Assembly: GCA_965248685.1 (NCBI GenBank)
Contig: CBDFKC010000004.1
Location: 1 to 64,000, forward strand
DNA: 64,000 nucleotides
From: VYFG01 sp965248685
Lineage (GTDB): Bacteria; Pseudomonadota; Gammaproteobacteria; Arenicellales; Poriferihabitantaceae
Reading direction: 5' to 3'
A model generated the notes under the pieces. That model was not told the DNA's origin and searched no databases. It saw only the letters and a list, made by a program, of their open reading frames with translations. The first letter of the stretch is position 1, and each line of letters starts with the position of its first letter. Below, piece after piece: positions 1-7,307 of the stretch. The position numbers and the translations under genes are program-made.

Positions 1-140
1 CAACACGAATACGTGCGGTGATGGATTTCCTGTTCGATTTAGCGGAAAAAAATAAGAAACGATTGCTTGGAATTTATCAGTTTGGTACTTGGGTGGTTTT
101 TTTCCATTCTCCAAAATCACTCGAGTTGAGCATTGCGTAA
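1..140 (+). CDS. C-terminal end of a probable LysR-family regulator (cut by window start)
   Basis: An open frame runs from the window edge (first full codon at 3) to a TAA at 138-140. Its first residues, TRIRAVMDFLFDLAEKN, resemble the usual end of the LysR effector domain, where an R-I/V-R-A-x-x-D-F-L helix closes the protein. The last 25 residues (rich in Phe, Trp, Val) do not look like a normal LysR tail, so the end may be altered by a frameshift or rearrangement. Only 45 codons are visible, so the call rests on one short motif. Confidence 0.4.
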   Translation, partial: TRIRAVMDFLFDLAEKNKKRLLGIYQFGTWVVFFHSPKSLELSIA

Positions 141-222
141 ACGGATCACAGTTAGAATTGACTGAAACTAAGTATCTTGATTTGCACTATTTAAGTCCGA
201 GTTTCCACTAGTATCCTGGCAA

Positions 223-570
223 TCACGGGATTTTTCTACCGTCTGGTCCAGAGTACGCCCGTTCTACTTTGGCGATGCGTACTTCATATTTCGAGTACCA
301 TTTATCAATTCCCAGTTTCTGGGCAGCAATATGTTCTGACACCGCTTTCCAGTTCAGAAGACTTGCTTCGTCTTCCCAATAGGATACGGTTATGCCTACG
401 CCTTCTGTATCCCGGGTAGATTCCGTGCCGATGCAACCAGGCTGTTCAAGCGCCATATTAAACATTCTCTCTCCCATCGCTTCATAGCCTGTAATGTCAT
501 CGCTATGCTGGTTTGTGAAAATGACTGCGTAGTAGGGAGGTTCTGGTGTTTTGGTAAAGCGGTCATTCAT
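223..570 (-). CDS. Antibiotic biosynthesis monooxygenase (ABM) domain protein
   Basis: A 115-residue protein with the ABM ferredoxin-like fold: a Tyr-Tyr-Ala-Val-Ile-Phe strand near residue 13, the motif QPGCIGTES around residues 43-51 that matches the usual 'pGf.g.es' turn, and a ISVSYWEDEASLLNWK-type strand and helix (seen as ITVSYWEDEASLLNWK) around residues 60-75. These small dimeric proteins oxidise quinones or bind haem, or have no known role; nothing here fixes a substrate. Its ATG overlaps the stop of the upstream GntR gene by four bases (ATGA), so the two are almost certainly cotranscribed and translationally coupled. It could be a detoxifying enzyme under control of that regulator. 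Confidence 0.8.
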   Translation of the reverse strand: MNDRFTKTPEPPYYAVIFTNQHSDDITGYEAMGERMFNMALEQPGCIGTESTRDTEGVGITVSYWEDEASLLNWKAVSEHIAAQKLGIDKWYSKYEVRIAKVERAYSGPDGRKIP

Positions 571-1181
571 GTGTCGCGTTCCATTGAGATATCGAAGTGT
601 TGAATTAGGATTTTGCAGGCGCTAAGTTCGTCTTTGGCTGTGGCCGCTTTAAGTAATTGCCTGTGTGCCTTATTGCACAGATTTCTGGCCCGTGAACCCA
701 GGGGCTGACCAAGATAAGCCCGTCGATTAGTCCGGCGGAGATCGGTGATCAGATCCAGGAGGATCTTATTGTGGCATTGACCATAGAGTGCCAAGTGGAA
801 GTCTGTGTCTTGCTGCGCCAGAATTTCGGTATCTGTTTCAATCTCAATTCGCTCCTGGGCCTGTTTGGCGGCCAGGAGATTTTGCGATGTTAGATTCACT
901 ATTGATGCTCTTAAGGCTTCCGGTTCCAACAGCTTGCGGATTGCCAGGGCTTCCTGGGCCGCGCCGTCGTGTAATGCACAGACTTCTACGGTTCGATTAG
1001 ATCGACGCTCGGCCAACCCTTTGGCCCCAAGTATGTCCAGTGCCGCACGGACAGGCTGCCGGCTTACGCCGAAGCGGTCTGCCAGTTCTTCCTGCTGCAA
1101 CAAGGAACCAGGCATCAACCGCCCATTGATGATCTCGTCTTCGAGTGTTTTCGATATTTGATTTGGTATATTTGGATCCAT
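567..1181 (-). CDS. GntR-family transcriptional regulator, FadR/FCD type
   Basis: A 204-residue regulator. Residues 8-70 form a winged helix-turn-helix with the GntR hallmarks L-x-P-G-S-x-L (around 24) and the recognition helix FGVSRQPVRAAL. Residues 80-195 are an all-helical FCD ligand domain; the metal-binding pattern is visible as DTDFHLALYGQCHN (about 125-138), an AHRQLL segment near 170 and QHFD near 194. FCD regulators usually sense small organic acids. The gene is followed by an ABM-domain gene through a 4-bp ATGA overlap on the same strand, so it likely controls that gene and itself. The start is the first Met of the frame, giving normal family length. Confidence 0.88.
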   Translation of the reverse strand: MDPNIPNQISKTLEDEIINGRLMPGSLLQQEELADRFGVSRQPVRAALDILGAKGLAERRSNRTVEVCALHDGAAQEALAIRKLLEPEALRASIVNLTSQNLLAAKQAQERIEIETDTEILAQQDTDFHLALYGQCHNKILLDLITDLRRTNRRAYLGQPLGSRARNLCNKAHRQLLKAATAKDELSACKILIQHFDISMERDT

Positions 1182-1421
1182 ATATCCATATAATCACGAT
1201 TCGATGTAACGATCAAGCGGGAGTGGCGAAATTAATTGCCAATTGCCCATATGAGGGATAGTCTGAATATGTTGAATAGACCAGCGACTACACCATCTGT
1301 AGAGTCCATATATGGCGCGTGGCTTTTTGAAGCTAGCACCAGTATCGGATGATGATTATTGTCATCCCGCTAATAACAGGTACCTTTGCTCCACACTGGT
1401 AAACAAGAATTTGAATAATAA

Positions 1422-2393
1422 ATGCGCTTATCTATAGAAAGAATTAAGGCAGCTGCCTCAAGAATAAACGAAGTATTCAAAAATACTCCTCAGTATGTTT
1501 GTCCGAGTCTCAGTACTGCCCTGGGGTGCACCATCGTGTTGAAAGTCGAAACATTGAACCCGGTTCGAAGTTTTAAGGGTCGAGGTGCTGAAACTGTTTT
1601 GGCAGGTCTGGAATCTTCAGATAGTCCCAAATCGGTGGTGTGCGCCAGCGCCGGAAATCTTGGTCAAGCGTTGGCATACAGTGGCGTAAAAAGGGGCTTT
1701 GACGTGACCGTAACGGCATCTGCCGCTGCCAATCCTTTGAAGTTAAACCGTATGAAAGCCATGGGAGCAAATGTGGTGTTGGTTGATGGGCAAATTGAGG
1801 CAGCGCTGGAGGCCGCAATTGCCCACGCCAAAAATACTGGAGCCTTTCTGGTAGAAGATAGTAAGAATTTAGATACTTGTGAGGGGGCAGCAACCATAGG
1901 GCTTGAACTCTCTAGATTACCGTTTCAATTAGATGCTGTTTTGGTTTCACTTGGTGCAGGAGCAATGGCAACTGGGATTGGCTTCGCACTGAAACACTAT
2001 TGTCCAGAAACGCGGGTTGTCTGTGTTCAGCCTGAAAATGCGCCCGCTATGACCCGGTCATATCTGGCGGGTAAAGTTGTTGAATCAGGAACTCCCAATA
2101 CTATCGCTGATGGTGTGGCCGGAAAATATTGCATTCCTGAAGTACTGGACGACCTAATTGAGGTTGCAGATTCAGCCATGTTGGTGAAGGAAGAAAGCAT
2201 TGTAGAAGCGATGCGAATGCTTTACGAATATTCCGGGTTGATTGTTGAGCCGGCGGCAGCATTGGGAGTGGCTGCTATCCTGGAAAACCAAAATCAATTC
2301 GGAGGAAAGTGTGTGGCCTCGGTATTGTGCGGTAGCGGCGTTACACCGCAGGATTTTAACAAGTGGGTTTTAAACAATACGTCTTCAAATTAG
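1422..2393 (+). CDS. PLP-dependent serine/threonine dehydratase-like enzyme
   Basis: A 323-residue fold-type II PLP enzyme. Lys52 in NPVRSFKGRG is the expected Schiff-base lysine; CASAGNLGQALAYSG (about 77-91) holds the substrate-binding SAGN loop, SLGAGAMATGIG (about 175) is the phosphate-binding glycine loop and the CGSGV near 306 contacts the pyridine nitrogen. Length matches catabolic threonine/serine dehydratases without a regulatory ACT domain. The reaction is likely dehydration of L-serine, L-threonine or a related hydroxyamino acid to a 2-oxo acid and ammonia, with 2-aminoacrylate-type intermediates. A RidA-like gene 2.7 kb downstream fits such chemistry, though it lies in a separate transcription unit. 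Confidence 0.85.
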   Translation: MRLSIERIKAAASRINEVFKNTPQYVCPSLSTALGCTIVLKVETLNPVRSFKGRGAETVLAGLESSDSPKSVVCASAGNLGQALAYSGVKRGFDVTVTASAAANPLKLNRMKAMGANVVLVDGQIEAALEAAIAHAKNTGAFLVEDSKNLDTCEGAATIGLELSRLPFQLDAVLVSLGAGAMATGIGFALKHYCPETRVVCVQPENAPAMTRSYLAGKVVESGTPNTIADGVAGKYCIPEVLDDLIEVADSAMLVKEESIVEAMRMLYEYSGLIVEPAAALGVAAILENQNQFGGKCVASVLCGSGVTPQDFNKWVLNNTSSN

Positions 2394-2608
2394 GTGTAGA
2401 GCGGGGTTATTTCTATGGCCGCTTAGCGCAAATCAGCGCATTGGTTTTTAGCGATTGCTCTAAAATACATTGCTGATATTAGTCTGTTTACGCAGACAGT
2501 TGCTCAATCTTGAAAAATAGTCATTCAAGCAGAAATATTAGATAGGGCTTTAACAAGCATATTTTGCAAATATTCGGAGTTATAAAGCTCAAATGGCGAA
2601 TTTCCAAA

Positions 2609-3514
2609 TTATTTCTTGGTGGCAAAAAATTGCTTACAAAAATCGACAAAAACACTTTCCAACATAGTGGATCTAGATCGGTCTAGACTAGCTATAATAA
2701 TATTTGTATGAGGGAGGTCGCCTGAGATTTCCTTTTCAACAACCCTTTTGCCATCGTAAGTGTACGTATGCTGTGGTCGTGTTACCAGAATTGAAAACCC
2801 TGCTCCATTAGCAACTAACGCACGAACTGTTTCAAATGAAGGAGATTTAATTTCAATGTTGGGGTACAAATTTTGAGTTTCAAACAGTGCAGTGAAGTAT
2901 TCCCTACTCCTGGGTAAGTCAAGTAGTACCATCGGGTATTGTGCCAGTTGTGAAATTGTAATTTTCCTTTTGTTACAGAGCGGATGATCTTCTGGAAAAA
3001 TCGCATAAGGCTTTAGGGTTGCCAAAATTTCTTGAGTAAAAGTTTGTTGTGCGTACAGCTGATAGGTAATGATCATATCGAATTCATTGTTTTCGAGACC
3101 GCTAATCAGCCTTTCAGTGTTTTCTTCATAGAGTCGAATATCAGCGTGCGGATATTGCTTTCGAAACTCAGTGATGAGTTGCGGGATATACACCGAAGCC
3201 AGTGGGTTAAAACAACCAATATGCAGTCTCCCTTGAACTTCTTGTCTCAATCCCTGGGCGCTTCTGACCAGTTCTCCTGTTTGGGTTAACAATGACCTAA
3301 TCTCTGGTAACAGTCTGCCGCCTGCGGAAGTCAGCGAAACTCCCTGCGCATGGTGTCGAACAAATAGATTCACATCTAAAGAATCCTCCAGTTTAGTAAT
3401 TGCATTCGAGATCGAAGGCTGGGAGATATACAGTTCTCGTGCAGCATCAGCGAGACTGCCCGCTTCAGCAACTTTGACAAAATATTCGAGCTGTTTGAGT
3501 GTGATCCTAAACAA
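2609..3514 (-). CDS. LysR-family transcriptional regulator
   Basis: A 301-residue LysR regulator. Residues 1-60 carry the winged HTH (LKQLEYFVKVAEAGSLADAARELYISQ segment followed by PSISNAITKLE). Residues 90-295 are the two-lobed periplasmic-binding-like effector domain (HIGCFNPLASVYIPQLITEF at about 97). It is divergent from the HpaB-type oxygenase gene, with 95 bases between the start codons, so it probably activates the HpaB-RidA-Rieske genes in response to their substrate or an intermediate. The effector cannot be told from sequence. Confidence 0.9.
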   Translation of the reverse strand: MFRITLKQLEYFVKVAEAGSLADAARELYISQPSISNAITKLEDSLDVNLFVRHHAQGVSLTSAGGRLLPEIRSLLTQTGELVRSAQGLRQEVQGRLHIGCFNPLASVYIPQLITEFRKQYPHADIRLYEENTERLISGLENNEFDMIITYQLYAQQTFTQEILATLKPYAIFPEDHPLCNKRKITISQLAQYPMVLLDLPRSREYFTALFETQNLYPNIEIKSPSFETVRALVANGAGFSILVTRPQHTYTYDGKRVVEKEISGDLPHTNIIIASLDRSRSTMLESVFVDFCKQFFATKK

Positions 3515-3540
3515 GGTATTATCTATTCAAAAACAAGTAA

Positions 3541-3553
3541 ATAAATATTTTAT
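3541..3553. promoter_or_regulatory. Candidate LysR operator in the divergent promoter
   Basis: ATAAATATTTTAT is a perfect 5-3-5 dyad (ATAAA, TAT, TTTAT) in the 95-bp gap between the LysR gene and the HpaB-type gene. LysR regulators bind AT-rich dyads in such divergent gaps, so this is a reasonable but unproven operator; AT-rich palindromes of this size also occur by chance. Confidence 0.3.
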
Positions 3554-3609
3554 ATTGTTTAGAGCTGCATTCATACTCCAACAATTGTTAACTAGCGCGG
3601 ATCTAAATA

Positions 3610-5061
3610 ATGCTTAGAACTGGAGACGAGTACCGACAATCACTACGTGATGACAGGGAGGTATGGATTGATGGGGAACGGGTAGCGGATGTCCCTTCTC
3701 ATCCCGCTTTCAAGCCAATTGTTGATGTTAGGGCACGTATCTACGATATGGCCCATGAAAAGCACTATCAGCCTGTAATGTCGTATCAAGATAATGGAGA
3801 GAGTTTTGCCATCGGGCTAAAAATGCCAATCGATCAAGCAGATTGGGCCATGAAGAAAGAGTCAGTTGCTGCGGTGATGAGAGACATAGGAGGTGTCGTT
3901 ACCCGAGTTGGAGATGAGACAGCTGGGGAGATGTGGTCTCTGTATGACGGAAGCGAAATTCTATCGGAAGTAGATCCCCGGTTTAGCGAGAACATTGCGA
4001 ATCACATCGATAAGGTGATCGCATCAGATACTTTTCATGTCTCGGCTAACACTGACCCCAAGGGTGATCGTTCCAAGCGACCCCAGGATCAAGATCCCGA
4101 TATGTTACTGCACGTGGTAAAGGAAACGGATGCGGGAATTGTCGTGCGTGGGGCAAAATTTGAAACCGCCGCGGCATATGCTAACCAAGCATTTGTAAAA
4201 CCGACAATTGCAAATTGGGGTGATGACAAGCTGTCGGACTACGCGGTGGGCTTTATTTGTCCAATGAACGCGCCGGGATTGAAGCACATCTGCCGTAGTG
4301 GGTTCGCCGGCGTTAAAAATCCCAATGATTATCCACTGAGCAGTAGATTCGATGAAGTCGATACATTACTGATTTTTGACAATGTGTTGATCCCCTGGGA
4401 GGACGTGCTGTTCTATCAACACACCAAAGCTGCATCGTTTATCCGAGGCACGCTACACCGGTACAGTGCTTACGCTTTTGTTTTAAGGATTCTTCATATA
4501 GCCGATCTCATGATTGGAACGGCGCTTTTCAATGTACGTCAAACTGGTTTGGACAAACAGCCGGCGGTGAGAGAAAAAATTGCCCAGCTTATCTGTTACA
4601 GGGAAGGGATCAATGCACATCTGACTGCGGCAATAGCAACTGCAAAACGCAGTCCGCGTGATTTACTGATGCCGAATCAATCTTTGCTCTATACCGGACG
4701 CGTACTAGCGTGTAGTCAGCTACCAGCAATGGTCCATTTGGCGCGAGAATTGTGTGGCGGGCAGGTCTGTGTCACGCCGAACGCGGCAGCATTTGAAAAC
4801 GGAGACTCTAAGGAGTGGCTGGAGAAATACTACAACATCAACGAATTCTGGAGCTCAACAGACCGGCGGAAGTTGCTCGCATTTGGTCGCGACTTGTTAA
4901 ATTCTGATTACGCCGGTCACAAGATTACATTTCAATTATTCGCCCAATCGCCTCCCTTTGCGCACTTAAATGCTGTGTACAATAATTTTGATTTTGCCGA
5001 ATCATTGGATTTCGTACGCGGTGCGTCTGGGTTGTCAGGCAACGTAATGCAGCAACAGTAA
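3610..5061 (+). CDS. HpaB-family FADH2-dependent flavin monooxygenase
   Basis: A 483-residue protein of the 4-hydroxyphenylacetate 3-hydroxylase (HpaB) family, which hydroxylates aromatic or related substrates with O2 and FADH2 delivered by a separate reductase. Family signs include the N-terminal GDEYRQSLRDDREVWIDGER segment, a central domain with ISTDR-like binding pattern seen as SANTDPKGDRS (about 145-155), LPWEDV-like segment (IPWEDVLFY, about 262) where the flavin-binding strand ends, and the C-terminal helical dimer domain. No reductase (HpaC) gene lies nearby, so electrons must come from elsewhere. The next genes, 24 and 48 bp downstream, encode a RidA-like protein and a Rieske oxygenase. 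The real substrate is unknown; related family members act on phenols, pyrrole carboxylates or 4-hydroxybutyryl-CoA. Confidence 0.85.
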   Translation: MLRTGDEYRQSLRDDREVWIDGERVADVPSHPAFKPIVDVRARIYDMAHEKHYQPVMSYQDNGESFAIGLKMPIDQADWAMKKESVAAVMRDIGGVVTRVGDETAGEMWSLYDGSEILSEVDPRFSENIANHIDKVIASDTFHVSANTDPKGDRSKRPQDQDPDMLLHVVKETDAGIVVRGAKFETAAAYANQAFVKPTIANWGDDKLSDYAVGFICPMNAPGLKHICRSGFAGVKNPNDYPLSSRFDEVDTLLIFDNVLIPWEDVLFYQHTKAASFIRGTLHRYSAYAFVLRILHIADLMIGTALFNVRQTGLDKQPAVREKIAQLICYREGINAHLTAAIATAKRSPRDLLMPNQSLLYTGRVLACSQLPAMVHLARELCGGQVCVTPNAAAFENGDSKEWLEKYYNINEFWSSTDRRKLLAFGRDLLNSDYAGHKITFQLFAQSPPFAHLNAVYNNFDFAESLDFVRGASGLSGNVMQQQ

Positions 5062-5084
5062 AAACTCTTAATTGTAATTTAACA

Positions 5085-5501
5085 ATGACTCACCAAAGAA
5101 TTCGAAAATTCAATACCGGTTCAATGTACCCTAATAAGACGATGGATAATGAGCTTTGCATGGCAGTTCGAGCAGGAAACCATGTGTTCTTACGGGGCCA
5201 GACCGGATTTGATCTTGATGGAAATTTTCATGGTAAAGGAGACCCGGCAGCACAAACTGAAATGGCAATGCAATGTGTACAAAAACTACTCGAAGAATGT
5301 GACGCCAAATTAGAGCATATTTGTAAGACCACGATATATCTTACTGATCGAGGTTTTAGGGAAGAGGTTTACGGGGTGATTGGCAAATGGCTGAAAGGTG
5401 TTTATCCATGTTCCACTGGTTTAATTGTGGATGGCTTGGCTTTGCCGGAAATGGTAATGGAAATTGATGTAGAGGCAATAATTCCTACTGAGAAAAGCTA
5501 A
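5085..5501 (+). CDS. RidA/YjgF-like protein lacking the usual catalytic arginine
   Basis: A 138-residue Rid-superfamily protein, expected to form trimers with clefts between subunits. The fold signs are FLRGQTGFDLDG (about 35-46), a two-helix stretch QTEMAMQCVQKLLEEC, the KTTIYLTD strand and a terminal EMVMEIDVEAII strand. Canonical RidA enzymes that hydrolyse 2-aminoacrylate imines carry an arginine in the P-x-R-S-T pattern; here it reads YPCSTG, with Cys109 at that place. It is therefore likely a Rid subfamily member with a different role, such as imine or enamine hydrolysis in a catabolic pathway. It sits between the HpaB-type and Rieske genes in one probable operon, so a pathway role is more plausible than housekeeping. 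Confidence 0.85.
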   Translation: MTHQRIRKFNTGSMYPNKTMDNELCMAVRAGNHVFLRGQTGFDLDGNFHGKGDPAAQTEMAMQCVQKLLEECDAKLEHICKTTIYLTDRGFREEVYGVIGKWLKGVYPCSTGLIVDGLALPEMVMEIDVEAIIPTEKS

Positions 5502-5548
5502 GACACGATCCAATTTGGCGCGCATTTTTCTACGTTCTAAAAATATCA

Positions 5549-6703
5549 ATGCTTCCGGTTTTAAAACAACTCACTCAGCTTGCAGCGCTACCCTTGGAGC
5601 GAGCCAGCGCAATGCCGTCAGAGATGTACGCCTCTGAAGAAATATTGACGTTGGAGCGAGAGAAGATATTTTCGAAACAATGGCTTTGCGCAGGAAGAGT
5701 TAATTCAATAGCAAATCCAGGAGACTATTTGACCTATTCGATCGGCGAACAGCCGATAATGATTGTGCGCCAGAAAGATCGGTCAGTTTCAGCTTTTGCC
5801 AATGTTTGTCGGCATCGAATGATGCGATTGCTAGAGGGTCGTGGCAATTGCAAAGGAAACCGCATCATGTGTCCCTATCATGCGTGGACGTATTCTACCG
5901 ATGGATCGATGATTGGGGCACCCTACATGCAGGATCGACCAGACTTTGACCAGGCAAAATTATCATTAAAGACCGTTCACTGCGAAGTGTGGAAAGGATG
6001 GATATATGTCACGCTTAACCCAGAGCCTCTGTTGGTCGCGGAAGAACTCAAGGCGCTTTCCACGTTGGTCTCCCACTACCACATGGAAGACTATATCGAC
6101 ATTGTGAGTGAAGACCATATTTGGAACGCCAATTGGAAGTATTTAACAGAAAATTTTATGGAGGGATATCACCTTCCGGTTGCCCACCGAGCTACAGTGG
6201 GAGGGCATTTCCCAGTTAAGCAGACTCAGTTTTCCAGTACGCCTGCAAATTTGGCATTTACCTATCAGTTATTTAAGAAGACAGCTTCTGCTCCGGTAGG
6301 GATTGCGCATCCAGATAACAAAACCTTGAAAGGTGATCAGCGCGCAATATCAATTCTACCTACCATTTTTCCATCACACATGTTTGCCCTTGCACCGGAT
6401 CACCTTTGGTATTTGTCACTTCAACCGAAAGGTTCGAATCAGGTCTCCATTCGCTATGGAGCAGCACTGGCACCTGAGGTATTGGCTAGCAAAGCTGATC
6501 CGGAAAGTTATATCGAAGAGGTTAAAGGTTTTCTGTGGCAAGTTAATGAGGAAGATCGGTTTGTAGTCGAAGGCATCGCGGAAGGGAGTAGAGGCGTTTT
6601 GTCCGAACCTGGGCCGTTATCGTGGCTCGAACGGGAAAACCATGAATTCACACAGTATCTCGCGAGAAAGCTCTGCGAAGACGATAATACCTGCAGCCAG
6701 TAA
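5549..6703 (+). CDS. Rieske non-heme iron oxygenase, large subunit
   Basis: A 384-residue ring-hydroxylating-type oxygenase alpha subunit. The Rieske [2Fe-2S] ligands are Cys87, His89, Cys108 and His111 (VCRHR and CPYHAW). The mononuclear iron site follows in ENFMEGYHLPVAH, with His208 and His213. The residue that normally bridges the two metal sites is Asp (D-G-Y-H); here it is Glu205. Glu at this place is known from the carnitine oxygenase CntA, so a quaternary or methylated amine substrate is possible, but this is inference. No beta subunit or reductase gene is adjacent. It is the third gene of the HpaB-RidA-Rieske run and ends before a hairpin and the convergent transporter remnant. Confidence 0.88.
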   Translation: MLPVLKQLTQLAALPLERASAMPSEMYASEEILTLEREKIFSKQWLCAGRVNSIANPGDYLTYSIGEQPIMIVRQKDRSVSAFANVCRHRMMRLLEGRGNCKGNRIMCPYHAWTYSTDGSMIGAPYMQDRPDFDQAKLSLKTVHCEVWKGWIYVTLNPEPLLVAEELKALSTLVSHYHMEDYIDIVSEDHIWNANWKYLTENFMEGYHLPVAHRATVGGHFPVKQTQFSSTPANLAFTYQLFKKTASAPVGIAHPDNKTLKGDQRAISILPTIFPSHMFALAPDHLWYLSLQPKGSNQVSIRYGAALAPEVLASKADPESYIEEVKGFLWQVNEEDRFVVEGIAEGSRGVLSEPGPLSWLERENHEFTQYLARKLCEDDNTCSQ

Positions 6704-6799
6704 CAAAGCGTAGACATGGAGAGAAAGGGTCAAGAGTCGAGGTCAGGTCTTTTCCCAATTGCCTTCTTTTCAGAGAAAGTGAATTAACAGAATATGTGA

Positions 6800-6833
6800 T
6801 TTTCACCTTTCCAACTTATCTCTGAGGTGAAAA
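6800..6833. terminator. Possible bidirectional hairpin terminator
   Basis: TTTTCACCT (6800-6808) and AGGTGAAAA (6825-6833) form a perfect 9-bp stem with a 16-base loop in the gap between the Rieske gene and the convergent transporter fragment. The A/T ends of the arms would give a U-tract on either strand, but the stem is not GC-rich, so this is tentative. Confidence 0.35.
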
Positions 6834-6840
6834 GTGGCCA

Positions 6841-7094
6841 TTAATCCGATACAGTCTTTTTTGACAGGGTCTCGCGATGAAAAATATAGATAGCTGCTCC
6901 AACAATAATAGTGGCGCCAACAATCGTATAAGTGTCAGGGATTTCTTTGAACAAGAAATATCCAAGGACAGCTGCATAGATCAGTTGCATATACTGAATA
7001 TTTCCCACAACGCTGGCTTCACCCAGACGCAGTGCCTTAACGCCGACCCATTGTCCAATTGTTGCCAGTACCCCCATGGCTAATAGAAACTGCA
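6841..7094 (-). pseudogene. C-terminal fragment of an EamA/DMT-family transporter split by IS21
   Basis: The minus-strand frame ending at 6841 encodes the last transmembrane segments of a drug/metabolite transporter: MQFLLAMGVLATIGQW, then an EASVVGNIQYMQLIYAAVLGYFLF-type pair of helices and the final IVGATIIVGAAIYIF helix. The matching N-terminal part lies at 9738-10405 on the same strand, and the two are separated by the IS21 element. The upstream residues of the open frame (to 7209) are translated IS end, not transporter. The intact protein would have about 10 membrane helices and export a small metabolite. Confidence 0.85.
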
Positions 7095-7209
7095 TATTCT
7101 GGACGAACGTGAACACCCATTCTGGTTGAACGTGAACAGTGATTCTGGTGCATCGTGAACACCGATTCTGATTGATCATGAACACTGATTCCGGTCTGAT
7201 CGTGAACAC
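7095..7209. repeat. Left-end array of IS21 transposase-binding repeats
   Basis: About five copies of a 22-bp unit with consensus CGTGAACA then four or five bases then ATTCTGG follow each other from 7095 to 7209. The copies drift slightly (ATTCCGG, TCATGAACA). They face inverted copies at the right end and are expected to bind IstA. Confidence 0.8.
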
Positions 7210-7307
7210 TTTTGGCTATTGTCCAGAATCAGTATTCTCGGTGGCCCAATCCGACCAACGTATTGAATCTCAACTGCTAATCTGCGCCGTTTTCACACGG
7301 TGCCGAT

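Noticed and set aside
805..1161. 118-codon plus-strand frame over the GntR gene
   Set aside because: Antisense shadow of a well-supported regulator; composition is that of a reverse-strand frame.
1345..1370. Hairpin GGATGA/TCATCC before the dehydratase gene
   Set aside because: Six-base stem, could be chance; no riboswitch-like conservation can be seen.
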